Assembly: GCA_003598085.1 (NCBI GenBank)
Contig: QZKU01000008.1
Location: 1-12,993 of the forward strand
Length of the DNA: 12,993 nucleotides
From: Candidatus Abyssobacteria bacterium SURF_5
Lineage (GTDB): Bacteria; Abyssobacteria; SURF-5
Direction of reading: 5' to 3'
Shown: one piece after another, positions 12,366-12,993 of the stretch
Layout of the letters: every line of letters starts with the position of its first letter
How positions within the stretch are numbered: position 1 is the stretch's first letter
The notes under the pieces: generated by a model
What the model was told of the DNA's origin: nothing
Seen by the model: only the letters and a program-made list of their open reading frames with translations
The model's database searches: none
Position numbers and translations under genes: made by a program

Positions 12366-12797
12366 TTAAACAAGTGTAATTTGTTCGGGTTTCTGGGCCT
12401 CATGGGGATGGCTTGGGCCTGCGTATACGCGCAGTTTTCTGGCCATGGCGCGGCCAAGCCTGTTGCGCGGGAGCATTCCTTTGACTGCCACATGAATGAT
12501 GCGTTCGGGGAAATCCCGCTGCACATCCCGATAAACTTTCGTTCTCAAACCGCCCGGCCAACTGGTGTGGTGCCGATAGATTTTCTGCAAGGGTTTCTTG
12601 CCGGTCACCTTCACCTTTTCGGCATTTACGATAATCACATGATCGCCGAGACTCATGTGCGGAGAATATTTCGGGCGGTGTTTGCCCTGGAGAAGCCGGG
12701 AAGTTTCGCTTGCCAACCGGCCGAGCACTTTCCCTTCAGCATCGATCAGATACCACTTATTTTCTATGTCATCCCGTTTGGGCGAAAACGTAGCCAT
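12366..12797 (-). CDS. rplM: 50S ribosomal protein L13
   Basis: This 143-residue L13 binds 23S rRNA early in 50S assembly. Conserved blocks seen are WYLIDAEGKVLGRLAS, HVIIVNAEKVKVTGKK, YRHHTSWPGGLR and VKGMLPRNRLGRAMARKLRVYAGPSHPHEAQKP. Length is normal. ATG 12797 is preceded by GGAGG with an unusually long 12-base gap. The gene heads the rplM-rpsI operon, whose promoter lies at 12850-12879. In some bacteria L13 represses its own mRNA through the leader. The leader here is short (about 45 bases), and I saw no clear L13-binding hairpin. Confidence 0.97.
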   Translation of the reverse strand: MATFSPKRDDIENKWYLIDAEGKVLGRLASETSRLLQGKHRPKYSPHMSLGDHVIIVNAEKVKVTGKKPLQKIYRHHTSWPGGLRTKVYRDVQRDFPERIIHVAVKGMLPRNRLGRAMARKLRVYAGPSHPHEAQKPEQITLV

Positions 12798-12849
12798 TGT
12801 TATGATAATCCTCCAACAGAAAAAGCACTAGCACCAAGTTAACTTTATT

Positions 12850-12879
12850 AGAATAGCAGAAAAATACGCTCTTTGTCAA
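12850..12879 (-). promoter_or_regulatory. strong sigma70-like promoter for rplM-rpsI
   Basis: Read on the minus strand: consensus TTGACA (12879-12874), an 18-base spacer and TATTCT (12855-12850). The AT-rich region after the -10 suits easy melting. Transcription would start near 12842. Confidence 0.7.
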
Positions 12880-12977
12880 GTGGCGGGTTCAGGAGTCAGC
12901 GATTCCGCAACCCGACATTCGGAAGTGAGTGAAAGGGCACAAAGACAGGGTTTTTATGGTGAAAGAGGAATAGAGCA

Positions 12978-12993
12978 ATGTCGCAGAGGGTAT
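12978..12993 (+). CDS. possible start of a divergent gene, cut by the window edge
   Basis: ATG 12978 has AGGA 9 bases upstream and an open frame (MSQRV) to the window end. Only five codons are visible, so no function can be given. It could equally be chance. Confidence 0.2.

Overview
The window is bacterial chromosome of moderately high GC content with compact Shine-Dalgarno-led genes, sigma70-like promoters and a standard rplM-rpsI ribosomal operon. I cannot place the organism confidently. The gene set, the dispersed palindromic repeats and the mostly unfamiliar small proteins suit an uncultivated Gram-negative lineage, but that is inference. There are 12 well-supported complete genes, no RNA genes and no CRISPR array.

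Left part (1-2941) is gene-poor. It holds a small antibiotic-biosynthesis-monooxygenase-fold protein (minus strand), a membrane protein joining zinc ribbons to a degenerate FHA-like domain, and a four-helix membrane protein. The gaps between them carry at least five, probably six, short elements of one kind. Each has a palindrome whose sequence differs from copy to copy but is followed by a constant CCCTACA-type right flank. A separate 30-bp motif occurs at 106-135 and again at 2854-2883.

Middle (2942-7008, plus strand). A two-gene unit encodes a RecF/OLD-like ABC-type ATPase and a TOPRIM-like protein of the DUF4276 kind. This architecture resembles ATPase + TOPRIM anti-phage pairs such as PARIS and OLD/Gabija, and it is the best candidate here for an undescribed system. 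The ATPase ends in QLMLF, which looks like a sliding-clamp-binding peptide. A promoter then starts a second unit: a FadD-type acyl-CoA ligase followed by a small CoA-binding protein.

Right-middle (7060-9957, minus strand) is a probable two-gene operon: a cytoplasmic serine hydrolase of the beta-lactamase/esterase fold, then a YtcJ-like amidohydrolase. From the same intergenic region a divergent promoter drives a Nudix hydrolase whose end overlaps a serine racemase/threonine dehydratase-type PLP enzyme (10145-11669).

Right end (11670-12993). A MITE-like element with inverted termini and a strong intrinsic terminator precede, on the plus-strand map, the minus-strand rplM-rpsI operon. That operon has a consensus -35 promoter, and rpsI starts with TTG directly after an in-frame stop codon.
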